Source of the DNA: Clostridia bacterium
GTDB taxonomy: Bacteria; Bacillota; Clostridia; Christensenellales; Aristaeellaceae
Assembly: GCA_017410455.1 (NCBI GenBank)
Contig: JAFQQT010000093.1
Location: 46,514 to 110,513, forward strand
DNA length: 64,000 bases
Direction: 5' to 3'
Each line of letters starts with the position of its first letter. The first letter of the stretch is position 1. The notes under the pieces were generated by a model. The model was given only the letters and a program-made list of their open reading frames with translations, was not told the DNA's origin and did not search any database. The translations under genes were made by a program, and so were the position numbers. Below, piece after piece: positions 61,662 through 64,000 of the stretch.

Positions 61662-64000
61662 ATGAACACCGAGTATCTGTACTGTTTTTCGTGCATGTGT
61701 CCCATTGATGCTGTCGATGCCGTGTGCCCTCATTGCGGGCACGATAATCACGTGCGCAGCAACGGCCCCGGTTACCTCCCGCAGACTGTGCTGATGAACC
61801 AGTACCTCGTCGGCATGAAGAAGGGGCACGGCGGCTTCGGCGTCACTTACATCGGCATCGACCTCACCCTGGAGAGGCGCGTGGCGATCAAGGAATACTT
61901 CCCCCGGGAGATGGCGACCCGCGACGGCGCCAGCCATTCGCTGCAGTCCTATTCCAACAGCGAGGATGATTTCGCCCGCGGCCGCAGGCGCGCCCTGGCT
62001 GAAGGCCGCACCGTCGCCAGCATCACCCCGCAGCCGAACATCGTGCAGATCCATTCCGCCTTCGAGGCCAACAACACGATCTACATCGTCATGGAGTATA
62101 TCGACGGTGAGACCCTCGCGCAGCTTGTTGCGCATCGGAATGCGCCGCTGAGCTGGGAGGAGGTGCGCCGCTACTTCTTCCCCCTGATCTCTGCTCTGGC
62201 CCAGGTGCATCGCAGCGGCATCATTCACCGCGACGTCAGCCCGGACAATATCATGATCCGCCGCAGCGACGACTGCGCCGTTCTGCTGGATTTTGGCGCC
62301 GCATACACCGCTGCCGCCAATGGCATGACCGAGCACACGACCCGCTCCGTCATCATCCGCCCCAGCTATACCCCGCTGGAGCAGCGCAGCCCCAACAGCG
62401 TCCTTGACGCCCGCACAGACGAGCACGCCATGTGCGCCACGATGTATTTCGCCCTGACGGGCAAAGCGCCCACCGATGCGCTTATGCGCGCCCTGGGCGA
62501 GGAGGTGCCCACCCCGCGCTCCCTGGGCAGCGACATTCCGGTCAGCATGGAAGCCGTTCTGCTGCGGGGCATGTCGCTCAACACGGCGGATCGCTACGAT
62601 GACCTGGAGCAGCTGACGCAGGCCTTCAGCGGCAAGCGCGTCGAGCCCTCCTTCCCCTCCTCATCTGCACCGAAAAAGACCCGCAAGACCAATCCCCTGA
62701 TCATCGGCGGCGCCGCAGCCGCCGGCGCCCTTGCGCTGAGCATGCTGGCCGCCGCGCTGATCCCCGATGGCTCCACCCCGCAGCCCGAGACCTCCGCGAC
62801 TCCGCTCGTTTCGCCAGCGGAGGAACTGGCAGCGATCGCTCCCGCGCCGACCACGGCTACACCCGCGCCGACTACGGCCACTCCTGCACCGACCACGGCA
62901 ACCCCCGCACCGACCACAGCCACCCCTGCACCGACTACGGCCACTCCGGCGCCGACCACGGCAACCCCCGCGCCGACTACGGCCACCCCCTCGCCGACCA
63001 CGGCAACCCCCGCACCGACCACAGCCACCCCCGCGCCGACTACGGCCACCCCTGCGCCGACTACGGCAACCCCCGCACCAACTACGGCCACCCCTGCGCC
63101 GACTACGGCCACTCCTGCGCCGACTACGGCCACTCCTGCACCGACTACGGCCACTCCTGCGCCGACCACGGCCACTCCTGCGCCGACCACGGCCACTCCT
63201 GCGCCGACCACGGCAACCCCCGCGCCGACCACGGCCACTCCTGCGCCGACCACGGCTACTCCCGCGCCGACCACGGCTACCCCTGCACCGACCACGGCTA
63301 CTCCCGCGCCGACCACGGCTACCCCTGCGCCGACCACGGCAACCCCTGCGCCGACCACGGCTACTCCTGCGCCGACTACGGCAACCCCCGCACCGACTAC
63401 GGCCACTCCTGCGCCGACTACGGCCACTCCTGCACCGACTACGGCCACCCCCGCACCGACTACGGCCACTCCCGCGCCGACTACGGCCACCCCCGCACCG
63501 ACTACGGCCACACCCGCGCCGACCACGGCCACCCCTGCACCGACCACGGCAACTCCTGCACCGACCACGGCCACCCCTGCGCCGACTACGGCAACCCCCG
63601 CACCGACTACGGCCACTCCTGCACCGACCACGGCTACTCCTGCGCCGACTACGGCCACCCCTGCACCGACTACGGCCACACCCGCGCCGACCACGGCCAC
63701 CCCTGCGCCGACTACGGCAACCCCCTCGCCGACCACGGCAACCCCCGCACCGACCACGGCTACCCCTGCTCCGACTACGGCCACTCCCGCGCCGACTACG
63801 GCAACCCCCGCACCGACTACGGCCACCCCTGCGCCGACCACGGCCACCCCTGCGCCGACTACGGCCACGCCTGCACCGACCACGGCCACCCCTGCACCGA
63901 CCACGGCTACTCCTGCGCCGACTACGGCCACACCTGCGCCGACCACGGCTACTCCTGCGCCGACTACGGCAACCCCCGCACCGACTACGGCAACACCCGC
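61662..64000 (+). CDS. membrane Ser/Thr protein kinase with long Pro-Thr repeat tail, 3' end outside window
   Basis: At least 779 codons with no stop. An N-terminal zinc ribbon (CFSCMCPIDAVDAVCPHCG, first Cys at residue 8) precedes a kinase domain at ~50-310: Gly loop KKGHGGFGVTYIG, Lys77 in VAIKEYF, HRDVSPDN (Asp191) and DFGAA (Asp210). HRD is followed by Val-Ser-Pro instead of the usual Leu-Lys-Pro. One membrane helix lies at ~345-368; outside it a linker leads to tandem APTTATP repeats from residue 395. Start ATG 61662 follows CGGGAGG. The antisense frame over the repeats is a shadow. Substrate and ligand unknown. Confidence 0.88.
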   Translation, partial: MNTEYLYCFSCMCPIDAVDAVCPHCGHDNHVRSNGPGYLPQTVLMNQYLVGMKKGHGGFGVTYIGIDLTLERRVAIKEYFPREMATRDGASHSLQSYSNSEDDFARGRRRALAEGRTVASITPQPNIVQIHSAFEANNTIYIVMEYIDGETLAQLVAHRNAPLSWEEVRRYFFPLISALAQVHRSGIIHRDVSPDNIMIRRSDDCAVLLDFGAAYTAAANGMTEHTTRSVIIRPSYTPLEQRSPNSVLDARTDEHAMCATMYFALTGKAPTDALMRALGEEVPTPRSLGSDIPVSMEAVLLRGMSLNTADRYDDLEQLTQAFSGKRVEPSFPSSSAPKKTRKTNPLIIGGAAAAGALALSMLAAALIPDGSTPQPETSATPLVSPAEELAAIAPAPTTATPAPTTATPAPTTATPAPTTATPAPTTATPAPTTATPAPTTATPSPTTATPAPTTATPAPTTATPAPTTATPAPTTATPAPTTATPAPTTATPAPTTATPAPTTATPAPTTATPAPTTATPAPTTATPAPTTATPAPTTATPAPTTATPAPTTATPAPTTATPAPTTATPAPTTATPAPTTATPAPTTATPAPTTATPAPTTATPAPTTATPAPTTATPAPTTATPAPTTATPAPTTATPAPTTATPAPTTATPAPTTATPAPTTATPAPTTATPAPTTATPAPTTATPSPTTATPAPTTATPAPTTATPAPTTATPAPTTATPAPTTATPAPTTATPAPTTATPAPTTATPAPTTATPAPTTATPAPTTATPAPTTATP
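62844..64000 (+). repeat. tandem 21-bp coding repeat, at least 55 copies
   Basis: Unit encodes Ala-Pro-Thr-Thr-Ala-Thr-Pro. 55 whole units fit before the window ends. Protein sequence is almost invariant (Ser for Ala in units 8 and 43, at 62991 and 63726), while third codon positions vary freely (ACC/ACT, GCG/GCA, GCC/GCA/GCT, CCT/CCC). Confidence 0.95.

Noticed and set aside
61626-62426. 266-residue minus-strand frame
   Set aside because: Antisense to the kinase domain, whose HRD and DFG motifs identify the true strand.
62594-63946. 450-residue minus-strand frame of VVGAGVA repeats
   Set aside because: It mirrors the 21-bp repeat of the plus-strand kinase; the plus frame has a start, kinase domain and TM helix.
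62844-64000. CRISPR array
   Set aside because: The 21-bp units are contiguous without spacers and stay in a coding frame.

Overview
The window is GC-rich chromosomal DNA from an endospore-forming, Gram-positive-type member of the Bacillota, most likely class Clostridia. Support comes from a complete eight-gene spoIIIA operon, spoIIE, a dnaG-rpoD macromolecular-synthesis operon followed by trmK and a Nif3-family gene, an L10 leader ahead of rplJ-rplL, stand-alone formate-tetrahydrofolate ligase, dapF (meso-diaminopimelate), and strong Shine-Dalgarno sequences combined with frequent TTG/GTG starts. Genus cannot be fixed by eye. I see no rRNA, tRNA, CRISPR array, prophage or insertion sequence; this is core chromosome with a few lineage-specific genes.

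Layout. 1-4990: dnaG (5' cut by the window), rpoD, trmK, nif3-like, zinc-ribbon protein, terminator. 4991-7182 (minus): small membrane protein and a secreted 5'-nucleotidase. 7329-12314: a sporulation block in which an L,D-transpeptidase, apparently read from a CTG codon and behind a sigma-E-like promoter, leads spoIIIAA-AH. 12423-13217: RseC-like protein and thioredoxin. 13230-17874: LCP enzyme, zinc-ribbon membrane protein, thioredoxin-reductase-like flavoprotein lacking the NADPH motifs, secreted DUF3298-like protein. 17950-20845: unknown protein, RluA-type pseudouridine synthase, HAD phosphatase. 20883-25897: SPOR-domain protein (sigma-E-like promoter), DUF6062 protein, esterase, SpoIIE. 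26031-28942: copper operon csoR-copA with palindromic operators. 28999-32894: two secreted SH3/peptidoglycan-binding proteins, the second behind a WalR-like box. 33012-34237: L10 leader, rplJ, rplL.

34290-37980: acetyltransferase, M28 peptidase, fhs. 38096-39478: ECF sigma factor and its anti-sigma factor. 39534-40373: dapF. 40500-45667: LacI-family regulator, malQ and glgP, a glycogen/maltodextrin breakdown module with a shared operator-like 13-mer. 45726-49039: membrane protein and an SsuABC/NMT1-type ABC importer with a leader that can hide its ribosome binding site. 49092-56328 (minus): GH127-like protein, dusB and three large secreted proteins of unknown function, apparently one operon. 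56341-58014: upp and a short QueG-like iron-sulfur protein. 58061-60687: lgt, serine hydrolase, recX. 60714-61388: membrane protein. 61398-61574: a long hairpin and an inverted repeat. 61662-end: a membrane Ser/Thr kinase whose outer part is at least 55 tandem 7-residue repeats and which is still open at the window edge.

The genes work together in three themes: sporulation and engulfment (LDT-spoIIIA, SPOR protein, spoIIE), cell-envelope building and sensing (LCP enzyme, SH3/PG-binding proteins, lgt, kinase, ECF pair), and housekeeping (replication, ribosomes, one-carbon metabolism, glycogen use, copper export).
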